Origin: Sulfuriferula thiophila
Lineage (GTDB): Bacteria; Pseudomonadota; Gammaproteobacteria; Burkholderiales; Sulfuriferulaceae
Direction of reading: 5' to 3'
Length of the DNA stretch: 64,000 nt
Assembly: GCF_003864975.1 (NCBI RefSeq)
Contig: NZ_BHGL01000002.1
Coordinates: 1 to 64,000 of the forward strand
The position numbers were made by a program, and so were the translations under genes. Under the pieces are notes generated by a model, which was not told the origin of the DNA, searched no databases, and saw nothing but the letters and a program-made list of their open reading frames with translations. Position 1 is the stretch's first letter. Every line of letters begins with the position of its first letter. Shown here in pieces: positions 55,707-64,000 of this stretch.

Positions 55707-56789
55707 ATGAGCGAAATTTTTAATTTCAGTGCAGGTCCTGCCGTGTTGCCCAAGTCCGTGCTGGAACAGGCGCGTGACGAAATGCTGGACTGGCATGGCT
55801 CCGGTATGTCGGTGATGGAGATGAGCCATCGTGGTAAGGAATTTACTGCGATAGCTCATCAAGCCGAAGCGGATCTGCGCGAGCTCTTGAATGTACCTGC
55901 CAATTACAAAGTGTTGTTTTTGCAAGGCGGTGCTTCTTCGCAGTTTTCCATGGTGCCGATGAATCTGTTGCGGGGTAGAACCAGCGTGGATTACATCAAC
56001 ACCGGTATCTGGTCAGAAAAAGCCATCGATGAAGCGCGGCGTTATGCCACAGTGAATGTAGCGGCAAGCAGCGCAGATAAAAACTTCAGCTATGCACCAG
56101 CGCAGGCTGACTGGCAGCTGGATAAAAATGCAGCTTACGTGCATTACACTCCGAATGAAACCATAGGCGGGGTAGAGTTTCACTGGACACCGGATACCGG
56201 CGAGGTGCCTCTGGTTGCGGATATGTCGTCGAATATCCTGTCCAAGCCCATTGATGTCAGCCGTTTCGGCCTGATATACGCGGGTGCGCAAAAGAATATC
56301 GGCCCGGCAGGTCTGACCATCGTCATCGTGCGTGATGATCTGATTGGCAAGCCGCTGGCGACGACACCGACCATGTTCAATTACCTGACGCAGGCTGAGC
56401 ATGGCTCGATGTACAACACCCCGCCGACTTATGCCATGTATATTGCCGGCCTGGTGTTTGCGATGCTTAAACGCGAAGGCGGGCTGGCGGCAATGGAGCA
56501 GCGCAATATAGCCAAGGCTACGCTATTGTACGATTGCCTCGATGCCAGCGACTTTTACAGTAATCCTGTGGTGCATGAAAATCGTTCACGCATGAATATT
56601 CCGTTCACCTTGCGTGATCCGGCGCTGGATGAAGCCTTCCTCAAGGGAGCACAGCAGCGTGGTTTGTTGCAATTGAAAGGTCATAAGCTGGCGGGCGGCA
56701 TGCGTGCCTCCATCTACAATGCGATGCCGATAGCCGGGGTTCAGGCTTTGGTTCAATACATGCAAGATTTTGCGCAACAACAAGGTTGA
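55707..56789 (+). CDS. serC: Phosphoserine aminotransferase
   Basis: A PLP enzyme making phosphoserine (serine pathway) and 4-phosphohydroxythreonine (PLP pathway). The 360 residues match the family: [20 protein letters not shown] at the start, [19 protein letters not shown], the PLP lysine in [17 protein letters not shown], and a C-terminal [16 protein letters not shown]. It lies six bases after gyrA and three before pheA, the gene order typical of Betaproteobacteria. Confidence 0.96.
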   Translation: MSEIFNFSAGPAVLPKSVLEQARDEMLDWHGSGMSVMEMSHRGKEFTAIAHQAEADLRELLNVPANYKVLFLQGGASSQFSMVPMNLLRGRTSVDYINTGIWSEKAIDEARRYATVNVAASSADKNFSYAPAQADWQLDKNAAYVHYTPNETIGGVEFHWTPDTGEVPLVADMSSNILSKPIDVSRFGLIYAGAQKNIGPAGLTIVIVRDDLIGKPLATTPTMFNYLTQAEHGSMYNTPPTYAMYIAGLVFAMLKREGGLAAMEQRNIAKATLLYDCLDASDFYSNPVVHENRSRMNIPFTLRDPALDEAFLKGAQQRGLLQLKGHKLAGGMRASIYNAMPIAGVQALVQYMQDFAQQQG

Positions 56790-56792
56790 GTG

Positions 56793-57857
56793 ATGTCAGA
56801 AGATTTACAGCAAATACGCGCGGAGATTGATGCGATTGATGAGCAGGTGTTAAGCCTCATCAATCAGCGTGCGCGTCATGCGCAAACCATAGGCCGGCTC
56901 AAGAATGGCACGGTGTATCGCCCGGAGCGCGAAGCGCAGGTATTGCGCCGCATCAAGGAATTAAATAACGGACCGCTGGCGGATGAAACCGCTGCGCGAC
57001 TGTTCCGCGAAATCATGTCAGCGTGTCTGGCACTGGAAAAGCCGCTGTCGGTGGCGTTTCTCGGCCCACAGGGTACGTTCAGCCAGGCCGCTGCGGTAAA
57101 ACAGTTTGGTCATGCTGCCGAGACGCGTTCGTGCGCTTCGATTGATGAAGTGTTTCGTGAAGTCAATGCTGGCGGAGCCGATTATGGCATCGTGCCCGTG
57201 GAGAATTCAACTGAAGGTGCAGTGAACCGTACGCTGGATCTGCTGCAGGATACCCCGCTGAAAATTTGCGGTGAGGTTGATCTGCGCATCCATCAGTCGT
57301 TAATGCGCAAGATTCCCGGGCTGGATGGCGTCAACGTGATTTATTCGCATGGACAGTCATTGGCACAATGCCATGAATGGCTGAATCGGCATTTACCTGC
57401 TGTACCTCGCGTACAAGTGGCCAGTAATGCTGAAGCTGCACAAATGGCAGCCGCAGATGAATCAGCACTCGCGATTGCCGGTGAAATTGCCGCAGAAATC
57501 TATGGGCTGCAGCGTCTGTTCGACAATATCGAAGACGAGCCGGATAACACCACGCGTTTTCTGGTGCTGGGCAAACATGATGCCTCTGCTTCCGGCCATG
57601 ATAAGACCTCGCTGTTGATGTCCGCGCATAATTTGCCGGGCGCCATCATGGGGTTGCTGGAGCCGTTTGCACGTCATGGCGTGTCCATGACCAAGCTGGA
57701 ATCGCGTCCGGCGCGCTCTGGTTTGTGGGAATATGTGTTCTTTGTCGATATTGAAGGGCATCGCGATGATCCTGCTGTTGCCGCAGCTTTGTCTGAATTA
57801 ACCAGCAAAGCGGCGTTGTTGAAATTATTAGGGTCATACCCGATAGGTGTTTTGTAA
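56793..57857 (+). CDS. pheA: Bifunctional chorismate mutase / prephenate dehydratase (P-protein)
   Basis: 354 residues catalysing chorismate to prephenate to phenylpyruvate for phenylalanine. The AroQ mutase domain (~1-90, [19 protein letters not shown]), the dehydratase domain (~95-275, [14 protein letters not shown] and [15 protein letters not shown]) and a C-terminal ACT domain (~285-354, [15 protein letters not shown], then [18 protein letters not shown]) are all complete. The ACT domain is the usual site for phenylalanine inhibition. ATG at 56793 is preferred to GTG at 56790. Its TAA shares one base with the hisC ATG (TAATG). Confidence 0.96.
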   Translation: MSEDLQQIRAEIDAIDEQVLSLINQRARHAQTIGRLKNGTVYRPEREAQVLRRIKELNNGPLADETAARLFREIMSACLALEKPLSVAFLGPQGTFSQAAAVKQFGHAAETRSCASIDEVFREVNAGGADYGIVPVENSTEGAVNRTLDLLQDTPLKICGEVDLRIHQSLMRKIPGLDGVNVIYSHGQSLAQCHEWLNRHLPAVPRVQVASNAEAAQMAAADESALAIAGEIAAEIYGLQRLFDNIEDEPDNTTRFLVLGKHDASASGHDKTSLLMSAHNLPGAIMGLLEPFARHGVSMTKLESRPARSGLWEYVFFVDIEGHRDDPAVAAALSELTSKAALLKLLGSYPIGVL

Positions 57858-58963
57858 TGAGTTTGTGTGACCTGGCCCCTACTTATATCCGTGCGATCGC
57901 GCCGTATCAACCGGGTAAGCCCATCGCCGAACTGGCGCGCGAGCTCGGGCTGGACGAACATCGCATCGTCAAGCTGGCCTCTAACGAAAATCCGTTGGGC
58001 GCTAGCCCCAAGGCGCTGGTAGCCATTGAGGCTGAATTAGATCAACTGGCACGCTACCCTGACGGCAGCGGGTTTGAGCTCAAGGCGGCGCTGTCTGCCA
58101 AGCTGGGTGTAGGTACCGAACAAATTGTCCTGGGCAATGGTTCCAATGACGTACTGGAAATGGCAGCGCGCGCATTTCTGGCAGCCGGTGTATCGGCGGT
58201 GTATTCCGAACATGCCTTTGCCGTATATCCATTAGCTATACTGGCGGTCGGTGCGGAAGGCATCACAGCGCCGGCTCGCGATTTCGGCCATGATCTGGAT
58301 GCCATGCTGGCGGCAGTACGTGCGGATACGCGCATGGTGTTTATCGCCAACCCGAATAATCCTACCGGTACCCTGTTAGCGAATGCCGATGTGCTGGCAT
58401 TCCTGGAAAAAGTACCGGCGAATGTGCTGGTGGTGCTGGACGAGGCCTACGGTGAATATCTGCCCGCAGAGTTGCAGTCCGATGCCGTGGACTGGTTAGC
58501 GCGTTTCCCGAATCTGATCGTGACGCGGACTTTTTCCAAGGCTTATGGTCTGGCCGGCTTGCGTGTCGGTTATGCGCTGGCAAGTCCAGCAATAGCTGAT
58601 ATGATGAACCGTGTGCGCCAGCCGTTTAACGTGAATAGTCTGGCGCTGGTCGCCGCGACGGCTGCGCTGAATGATGATGAGTTTATTGCACGCAGCTATG
58701 CGCTCAACCAGCTGGGAATGCGCCAGTTGACCCAGGGTTTGAGATTGCTGGGTCTTGATTACATCCCGTCGTACGCTAATTTTCTTGCCATTCGCATTGG
58801 CAATGCCACGGCGATGTACCGACGCTTACTGGAACACGGTGTAATTGTCCGACCCATCGGCAATTACGGTATGCCTGAATATTTACGCGTCAGCATAGGG
58901 CTGGCGTCAGAGAACAACCAATTTTTGCAGGCGTTAGAAGACGTCGTTAAGGAGCAAGTATGA
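57857..58963 (+). CDS. hisC: Histidinol-phosphate aminotransferase (HisC-type)
   Basis: A 368-residue fold-type I aminotransferase. Motifs are [51 protein letters not shown]-type [10 protein letters not shown], and the PLP lysine in [19 protein letters not shown]. HisC enzymes also transaminate aromatic keto acids, and its position between pheA and aroF suggests it serves phenylalanine and tyrosine formation as well as, or instead of, histidine. Start and stop are both overlapped by neighbours, showing tight coupling. Confidence 0.93.
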   Translation: MSLCDLAPTYIRAIAPYQPGKPIAELARELGLDEHRIVKLASNENPLGASPKALVAIEAELDQLARYPDGSGFELKAALSAKLGVGTEQIVLGNGSNDVLEMAARAFLAAGVSAVYSEHAFAVYPLAILAVGAEGITAPARDFGHDLDAMLAAVRADTRMVFIANPNNPTGTLLANADVLAFLEKVPANVLVVLDEAYGEYLPAELQSDAVDWLARFPNLIVTRTFSKAYGLAGLRVGYALASPAIADMMNRVRQPFNVNSLALVAATAALNDDEFIARSYALNQLGMRQLTQGLRLLGLDYIPSYANFLAIRIGNATAMYRRLLEHGVIVRPIGNYGMPEYLRVSIGLASENNQFLQALEDVVKEQV

Positions 58964-59976
58964 TTATCGTAATGAGCCCGAGTGCTACTGAGCAACAAAT
59001 CGAAGCAGTCGTTAAAAAGGTCAAGGAATACGGCTGCGATGCCAATATCTCACGCGGCGTCGAACGTACCATTATTGGTGCCATCGGTGATGAGCGCACT
59101 ATCGATCAGGAATTGATTGACGCTTTGCCTGGTGTCGAGCAATCCATGCACATCGTAAAGCCATACAAGATCGTGGCGCGCGAATGGCATAAGGAAAATA
59201 CCGTTATCGACATCAAGGGCGTGCCGCTGGGTGGCAATACCGTGCAGATCATTGCCGGCCCTTGTTCAGTAGAAACCCAGCAGCAGATGGATGACTCTGC
59301 CAAGTATGTGAAAGAAGCCGGCTGCCGCCTGATGCGCGGCGGTGCGTTCAAGCCGCGTACCAGCCCTTACTCGTTCCAGGGTAAAGGGGTTGAAGGTTTG
59401 GAAATGTTCCGCAAGGCAGCCGATGCACAGGGCCTGCCTATCGTTACCGAATTGATGGATGTGCGTATGCTGGATACCTTTATGGAATGGGACGTTGACG
59501 TCATCCAGATCGGTACCCGCAATATGCAAAACTTCGATTTATTGAAGGAAGTCGGGCGCATAAACAAGCCGGTGATTCTGAAACGCGGCATGTCTGCAAC
59601 CATTTCCGAATGGTTGATGGCGGCCGAGTACATTGCTGCTGCCGGTAACCACAACATTATTTTCTGCGAACGCGGTATCCGTACTTTCGAAACCTACTAC
59701 CGTAACGTGCTCGACGTCACCGCGATTCCAGTGCTGAAAAAAGAAACACACTTGCCAGTTATCATTGATCCGTCTCATGCGGGTGGTAAAGCATGGATGG
59801 TGCCAGCATTGTCACGCGCAGCAATTGCTGCCGGTGCCGATGGCCTGCTGGTGGAAATGCACCCTACACCATGTGAAGCCTGGTGTGATGCTGATCAGGC
59901 ACTGACCCCGGAAGAGCTGAAAAAACTGATGGTCGAATTGGGTGGTATCGCCAAGATACTCGGCCGCGACATCTAA
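58960..59976 (+). CDS. aroF: 3-deoxy-7-phosphoheptulonate synthase (type I-beta, with N-terminal regulatory domain)
   Basis: The first enzyme of the shikimate pathway, condensing PEP with erythrose 4-phosphate. The 338 residues consist of a ferredoxin-like N-terminal domain (~1-70, [20 protein letters not shown]), used for feedback control in the Thermotoga-type enzyme, and a beta/alpha barrel with [33 protein letters not shown], the metal-site [14 protein letters not shown], and [16 protein letters not shown]. It overlaps hisC by four bases (ATGA). Confidence 0.95.
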   Translation: MIIVMSPSATEQQIEAVVKKVKEYGCDANISRGVERTIIGAIGDERTIDQELIDALPGVEQSMHIVKPYKIVAREWHKENTVIDIKGVPLGGNTVQIIAGPCSVETQQQMDDSAKYVKEAGCRLMRGGAFKPRTSPYSFQGKGVEGLEMFRKAADAQGLPIVTELMDVRMLDTFMEWDVDVIQIGTRNMQNFDLLKEVGRINKPVILKRGMSATISEWLMAAEYIAAAGNHNIIFCERGIRTFETYYRNVLDVTAIPVLKKETHLPVIIDPSHAGGKAWMVPALSRAAIAAGADGLLVEMHPTPCEAWCDADQALTPEELKKLMVELGGIAKILGRDI

Positions 59977-60058
59977 AGTATGGCTGGCCGGGTGCAGAGT
60001 ACTGCATTCGGCCGGTATGCATCTGTTTCTATCCTTACGCTTTTCAAGATTGGCATAA

Positions 60059-60937
60059 ATGACTGTTGCTATCCCTAAACTCGCCCTGTTCGGGGTCGGC
60101 CTTATCGGCGGCTCGGTTGCACTGGCCTTGAAGCAGGCTGGTGCAGTAGGCGAGGTAGTGGGGGTCGGGCGCAGTGCCGCCAATCTGCAACAGGCCATCC
60201 AGCTCGGAATAATTGACCGCATTGCCACCGATGCGGCCGATGCCGTGCGCGATGCCGATGTCGTCCTGCTCGCCGTGCCGGTCGGGCAAATGGCTGCCAT
60301 TATGCAAGCCATTGCACCGCATCTTGGCGCGCACACCATTGTCACTGATGCCGGCAGCACCAAACAGGACGTAGTGGCCTTAATGCAGCAGCATCTGACA
60401 GCGAACCTGGCCAACTGTGTACCGGCACACCCGATTGCCGGTGCCGAGCTGAGTGGCGCCACTGCCGCCCGTGCTGATCTGTATCTATCCAAAAATCTGG
60501 TGCTCGCACCATTGGCTGCAACACAAGCCGATGCGCTAGCCAGAGTCACCGCCATGTGGCAACTCTGCGGGGCAAAAATCAGTACCATGAGTGCTGCCGA
60601 GCATGACGCGATCTTCGCCGCGGTGAGCCATCTGCCGCATCTGCTGGCCTACGCACTGGTAGACATGATCGCGCAACGCGACAATGCTGATCAGCTGTTC
60701 GGTTTCGCCGCCAGCGGTTTCCGTGATTTCACCCGCATTGCCGGCAGCAGCCCGGAGATGTGGCGCGACATCGCGCTGGCCAACCAGGCGGCATTGCTGG
60801 CCGAACTCGATGCGTATCAACTGCAGTTAAGCAAGTTACGCGAAGCGCTGGCCAAGCTCGATAGTGCTGCGCTGAATCAGGTGTTCAGCAACGCACAACA
60901 GGCCCGGCAGAACTGGGCAGCGCGGATTGCGGGCTGA
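60059..60937 (+). CDS. tyrA: Prephenate dehydrogenase (TyrA)
   Basis: 292 residues of the stand-alone TyrA type, converting prephenate (or arogenate) oxidatively to a tyrosine precursor. The NAD(P) site is LFGVGLIGGSVALALKQAG; later motifs are DAGSTKQDVV, VPAHPIAGAELSG and AVSHLPHLLAYALVD with the catalytic histidine region. There is no ACT domain. It follows aroF by 82 bp, and the next gene runs the other way. In many Betaproteobacteria aroA, cmk and rpsA follow here; they do not in this window. Confidence 0.93.
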   Translation: MTVAIPKLALFGVGLIGGSVALALKQAGAVGEVVGVGRSAANLQQAIQLGIIDRIATDAADAVRDADVVLLAVPVGQMAAIMQAIAPHLGAHTIVTDAGSTKQDVVALMQQHLTANLANCVPAHPIAGAELSGATAARADLYLSKNLVLAPLAATQADALARVTAMWQLCGAKISTMSAAEHDAIFAAVSHLPHLLAYALVDMIAQRDNADQLFGFAASGFRDFTRIAGSSPEMWRDIALANQAALLAELDAYQLQLSKLREALAKLDSAALNQVFSNAQQARQNWAARIAG

Positions 60938-61044
60938 ATCAGTATAAAATTCTCAACTCGCCGCGCCATCACATCAAAACGAAGCAAATCAGCTAATTGC
61001 CAATTGTTTGCATGGCATTCATGAATCCGCGTATATAGTAAAAA

Positions 61045-61908
61045 TTACGCGGAGTACCGTCTAGTGCCAACAACACACAGCGCTACAACCGTCGCGGATG
61101 TAAACATCATCATGCTGACATGCTCACCCAGCAATACTGCCGCCAAGCCCAGACCAAAGAACGGTTGCAGCAATTGCAACTGACTGATGGCTGCAACTCC
61201 GCCGATGGCTAAACCACGATACCAAAAGAAAAAGCCAAGCAGCATACTAAACAATGATACATATCCAAGGCTGAACCAGGCATGCCAAGCAACTTGTTGC
61301 ATATGGCCGGGCAATGTCCACAGAGACAACGGTAACACCAGAGGCAATGCAATAACCAACGCCCAGCATATGACCTGCCAGCCACCCATGCGTCGAGATA
61401 ATCGCGCCCCCTCGGAATAGCCCATACCGCAAATGGCAACTGCGATGAATAACAACACATCATCACTGGCAACGGCAAAACCACCTTGACTCATTGCAAA
61501 AACAACCACCACTAGACTGCCCAGCAGAGAAAACAGCCAGAACAGCCTGCGCGGATTCTTGTCGCCGCGCAGCACACTAAACGTGACTGTAGCCATCGGC
61601 AGCAACCCGACAAACACAGTGGCATGTGCCGCACTGACATGCCTTAATGCAAGCGCAAGCAATAACGGAAACCCAATTACCACACCCAGCGCCACCACTA
61701 ACAATGCGCCAAGGTCACTGCGCGCAGGTCGTGACTGACGCAACGCCAGCAATATCAACAGAGCAATCACACCCGCTATCGCCGCCCGTGCCAACGTTAA
61801 GAAAATCGGCTCAAAAGTGCCAACAGCTACCCGTGTTGCGGGTAATGTACCGCTAAAAATCAGCACTCCTAACATTCCGCTACCCCACCCACCAGACCCC
61901 TTATTCAT
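61045..61908 (-). CDS. EamA-family (DMT) transporter
   Basis: 287 residues with about ten membrane segments in two EamA repeats. The start GMLGVLIFSGTLPATRVAVG and the repeat sequence YRGLAIGGVAAISQLQLLQP are typical. DMT exporters move amino acids, metabolites or toxic analogues outward; the substrate cannot be told. ATG at 61908 has GAGGG seven bases upstream, so I prefer it to the ATG 36 bases further up. It is divergent from a MocR-type regulator, which very probably controls it. Confidence 0.88.
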   Translation of the reverse strand: MNKGSGGWGSGMLGVLIFSGTLPATRVAVGTFEPIFLTLARAAIAGVIALLILLALRQSRPARSDLGALLVVALGVVIGFPLLLALALRHVSAAHATVFVGLLPMATVTFSVLRGDKNPRRLFWLFSLLGSLVVVVFAMSQGGFAVASDDVLLFIAVAICGMGYSEGARLSRRMGGWQVICWALVIALPLVLPLSLWTLPGHMQQVAWHAWFSLGYVSLFSMLLGFFFWYRGLAIGGVAAISQLQLLQPFFGLGLAAVLLGEHVSMMMFTSATVVALCVVGTRRYSA

Positions 61909-61978
61909 ACGCTTACCCTCGCACACAATCAGAACTTGCATCATCCCCTGAAAGCCTTGGACGCAACAGTGACAGATA

Positions 61979-62023
61979 GGTACAATTCAAAGATACTGTC
62001 TTGTAAACTTATGGGTACAAATT
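61979..62023. promoter_or_regulatory. Candidate MocR operator between the EamA gene and its regulator
   Basis: GGTACAATT at 61979-61987 recurs as GGTACAAATT at 62014-62023, 35 bp apart. An inverted TTGTA at 62001-62005 lies between them. MocR proteins often bind spaced direct repeats in the intergenic region with their target gene. Confidence 0.5.
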
Positions 62024-63427
62024 ATGCCTAACAATCTAGATCTCAGAGTAGGCACACGCGTGGATGCTGTCATGCAATCCATACACAAACAACTTGTTTC
62101 CCGCACTTTGATACCTGGTGAACGGCTGCCCTCCATCAGACAAATGGCCGAACGCTTGAATGTCTCAAAAAACACCATCGTCGATGCCTACGACCGACTA
62201 GCTGCCGAAGGAGTACTTACTGCAAAACGCGGATCAGGATTTTACGTGTGTGGACACCTTCCCCCTCTGTCTCTAGCCGATGTCGGCGCAATGAAAAATC
62301 GCGACATTGATCCACTATGGATCATCCGGCAATCACTCGAAGCAGAAGGAAACATGCTCAAACCTGGTTGTGGCTGGCTGCCGCCCTCATGGTTGCCTGA
62401 AAAGGAAATCCGCAGCGCTTTACGTCGACTGGCAAAAGAGCCTCAAACAAGTTTGCTGGAATATGGTCACCCCTATGGACACTTTGCCCTGCGCGAACAA
62501 CTCAGCCGGCGCCTTGGCGAACGAGGTGTCGCAGCTCCCGCGCAACGAATCATCATCACCGACTCTGGCACTCAGGCCATCGATCTGATTTGTCGATTCC
62601 TGCTGGAACCAGGTGATACTGTAATGATTGATGATCCATGCTATTTCAACTTTCAGGCATTACTGCGCGCGCACAAAGTCCAACTTATCTCCGTACCCTA
62701 TACCAACCAAGGGCCAGATTTACAAGCGATGGGCACACTGTTAGCCCAACATAAACCCCGCCTGTATCTAACCAACTCAGCTTTTCACAATCCGACTGGT
62801 GCAGTGATGTCACCCATCGTCGCCCACCATGTGCTCAAATTAGCCGAGGACCACGATCTATTAATTGTCGAAGATGATATCTATGCCGACTTTGCACCAA
62901 ATACCTCCCCCTTACTGGCTTCTTTTGACGGACTGAACCGAGTCATACATATTGGTAGTTTTTCTAAGACACTATCCGCTTCGGCTCGTTGCGGCTATCT
63001 AGCTGTCAGGCAAGAGTGGGCGGAACAAATCGTCGATCTGAAACTGGCCACCACCCTTAGCAGCAGCGGCCTTGCTGCGGAACTGGTGCACTCCATGTTG
63101 CGACAAGGTGCCTATCGTCACCACCTGGATACACTACACAACAAATTGGCAGATGCCATGGGGCGCACACTACATCAACTGGACAAACTCAGCATCTCCC
63201 CATGGATGAAACCGCAGGGAGGCATGTTCCTTTGGGTACGCCTGCCACACAACCTGGACTCTGGCAGAGTATCGCAAGAGGCGCTGCACGAGAGAGTTGT
63301 CCTCGCCCCTGGCAACGTATTTAGCTTCAGCCAGACAGCGGCGTCATTCATGCGCTTCAATGTGGCACAATGTCAGTCGCCGCAGATTTTCGAGGTATTG
63401 GAGCAGGCGATGGAAAGATCAGTGTAG
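62024..63427 (+). CDS. MocR-type transcriptional regulator (GntR helix-turn-helix fused to aminotransferase)
   Basis: 467 residues: an N-terminal GntR winged helix (~10-80, GERLPSIRQMAERLNVSKNT, then GVLTAKRGSGFYV) and a fold-type I aminotransferase-like domain (~100-465) with TDSGTQAIDLICRFLLEPGD, the PLP lysine in HIGSFSKTLSASARCGYLA and NPTGAVMSP. MocR proteins use PLP adducts as signals and regulate PLP or amino-acid genes. The gene is divergent from an EamA exporter, a frequent pairing. A GGTACAA repeat adjoins its start. Confidence 0.92.
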   Translation: MPNNLDLRVGTRVDAVMQSIHKQLVSRTLIPGERLPSIRQMAERLNVSKNTIVDAYDRLAAEGVLTAKRGSGFYVCGHLPPLSLADVGAMKNRDIDPLWIIRQSLEAEGNMLKPGCGWLPPSWLPEKEIRSALRRLAKEPQTSLLEYGHPYGHFALREQLSRRLGERGVAAPAQRIIITDSGTQAIDLICRFLLEPGDTVMIDDPCYFNFQALLRAHKVQLISVPYTNQGPDLQAMGTLLAQHKPRLYLTNSAFHNPTGAVMSPIVAHHVLKLAEDHDLLIVEDDIYADFAPNTSPLLASFDGLNRVIHIGSFSKTLSASARCGYLAVRQEWAEQIVDLKLATTLSSSGLAAELVHSMLRQGAYRHHLDTLHNKLADAMGRTLHQLDKLSISPWMKPQGGMFLWVRLPHNLDSGRVSQEALHERVVLAPGNVFSFSQTAASFMRFNVAQCQSPQIFEVLEQAMERSV

Positions 63428-63605
63428 ACAGATATCCTGATTTTTTATTTCGTTAACATACACGTTGGGTCTGTAGCAAAACTACTTTATGAAAAACCGG
63501 AATAGTGACGTGTGAAAATCGACTTTTCAAAATGCGCTATATTCATATGCACGACCACACAATTAGTTTTTCTACAGCCTCGTTAAGTAATTACATAGGA
63601 AGTTT

Positions 63606-64000
63606 ATGACGACCGAAATTTATATTGCTGAATCTGACAAAGAATTAGAAGAATGCTTCTACGTGTTTAAAGTCCTGCGACCTCACTTGAATGAAGAAGA
63701 ATTTCTTCCTCAAGTAAAGAGGCAGCAAGCTCAAGGCTTCAAAGTCCTTGCACTCAGACATGATGGAGTTGTAAAAAGTGCAGCAGGTTTCCGCTTTGCG
63801 GAATTTCTTGCTTGGGGAAAAGTGCTTTACATTGACGACCTCATTACTTTACCTGTAGAGAAAAAACGAGGTTTTGCTGGACAGTTACTAGATTGGCTTA
63901 TCGCTCACGCACAAAGCCAAAAATGTGATGGGTTGCATCTTGATACCGGCTATGCTCGGCATGATGCTCATCGTTTATATTTGCGTAAGGGGCTGCAGCT
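63606..64000 (+). CDS. GNAT-family N-acetyltransferase, 3' end cut by the window edge
   Basis: The reading frame starts with ATG at 63606 behind AGGAAG and stays open to the last base, about 131 codons. It has the GNAT order: an N-terminal MTTEIYIAESDKELEECFYV, central strands AAGFRFAEFLAWGKVLYIDD, the acetyl-CoA loop VEKKRGFAGQLLDWLIAHA, and a closing strand GLHLDTGYARHDAHRLYLRK. The substrate is unknown. The gene is probably 145-160 codons long. A gap of 178 bp separates it from the MocR gene, so it likely has its own promoter. Confidence 0.85.
   Translation, partial: MTTEIYIAESDKELEECFYVFKVLRPHLNEEEFLPQVKRQQAQGFKVLALRHDGVVKSAAGFRFAEFLAWGKVLYIDDLITLPVEKKRGFAGQLLDWLIAHAQSQKCDGLHLDTGYARHDAHRLYLRKGLQ

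Noticed and set aside
53552-55925. Several long open frames on the minus strand within gyrA
   Set aside because: Shadows of gyrA caused by its codon composition; no family pattern.

Overview
The window looks like a piece of a betaproteobacterial chromosome, most likely from the Nitrosomonadales and close to sulfur- or iron-oxidising lineages. That placement is inferred from gene content and order: DUF2173 genes, the tRNA set Pro-Arg-His, the block gyrA-serC-pheA-hisC-aroF-tyrA, a DUF6394 gene beside a K+ channel, and DUF1631 and DUF2339 proteins. No taxonomic search was possible. Most of the DNA is dense, ordinary chromosome with short intergenic gaps. Accessory DNA is concentrated at about 0.4-2.7 kb and 17-22.3 kb.

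Layout. Positions 1-70 hold the last bases of a 5S rRNA and its terminator, so an rRNA operon ends at the left edge. Next comes a small DUF2173 operon broken by an intact IS256-family element. A three-tRNA operon (Pro, Arg, His) follows, with a strong promoter and a terminator. From 3.5 to 17 kb there are housekeeping genes (folD, trhP, purB, recQ) and conserved hypotheticals (DUF1456, VF530, DUF1631, DUF2339, a HExxH membrane protein, a CDF metal exporter). From 17 to 22.3 kb lies a patchwork: two copies of a ~240-bp dispersed repeat, REP-like inverted repeats, a C-terminal RAYT transposase remnant, an IS91-family transposase remnant, and a small monooxygenase gene bounded by an integron attC-like site. 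Its resident genes encode a diheme cytochrome, a short CDF-like protein and a transglutaminase-like protein.

From 22.5 to 52.5 kb the window is rich in signalling. Two diguanylate cyclases, two EAL proteins and one HD-GYP regulator suggest heavy c-di-GMP use. Two operons pair a solute-binding-protein-like gene with a membrane signalling protein through overlapping stop and start codons: a PhnD-like lipoprotein, a hybrid histidine kinase and an HD-GYP regulator (32979-38642), and an NMT1-like protein with a GAF/GGDEF/EAL protein (49201-52553). The same stretch holds htpG behind a near-consensus heat-shock promoter, an LRR-kinase, an ABC-F ATPase, a cold-shock gene, pgm, psd, and a K+ channel gene split by one extra T in a nine-T run.

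The most unusual cluster is at 45.5-48.2 kb. A Crp/Fnr-family (Dnr-like) regulator and a DUF1971 gene are divergent from a compact three-gene operon: a small NnrS-like membrane protein, a GcvH-like lipoyl carrier with a C-terminal CxxC, and a thioredoxin fused to a second copy of the same NnrS-like membrane unit. An FNR/Dnr-type box lies between them, exactly placed for class II activation of the operon. I propose a redox or nitrosative-stress membrane system of undescribed function.

From 53.1 to 61 kb gyrA leads the serine and aromatic amino acid block. The window ends with a divergent EamA exporter and MocR regulator, and a GNAT acetyltransferase cut by the right edge. No CRISPR array, prophage or replication origin was seen.
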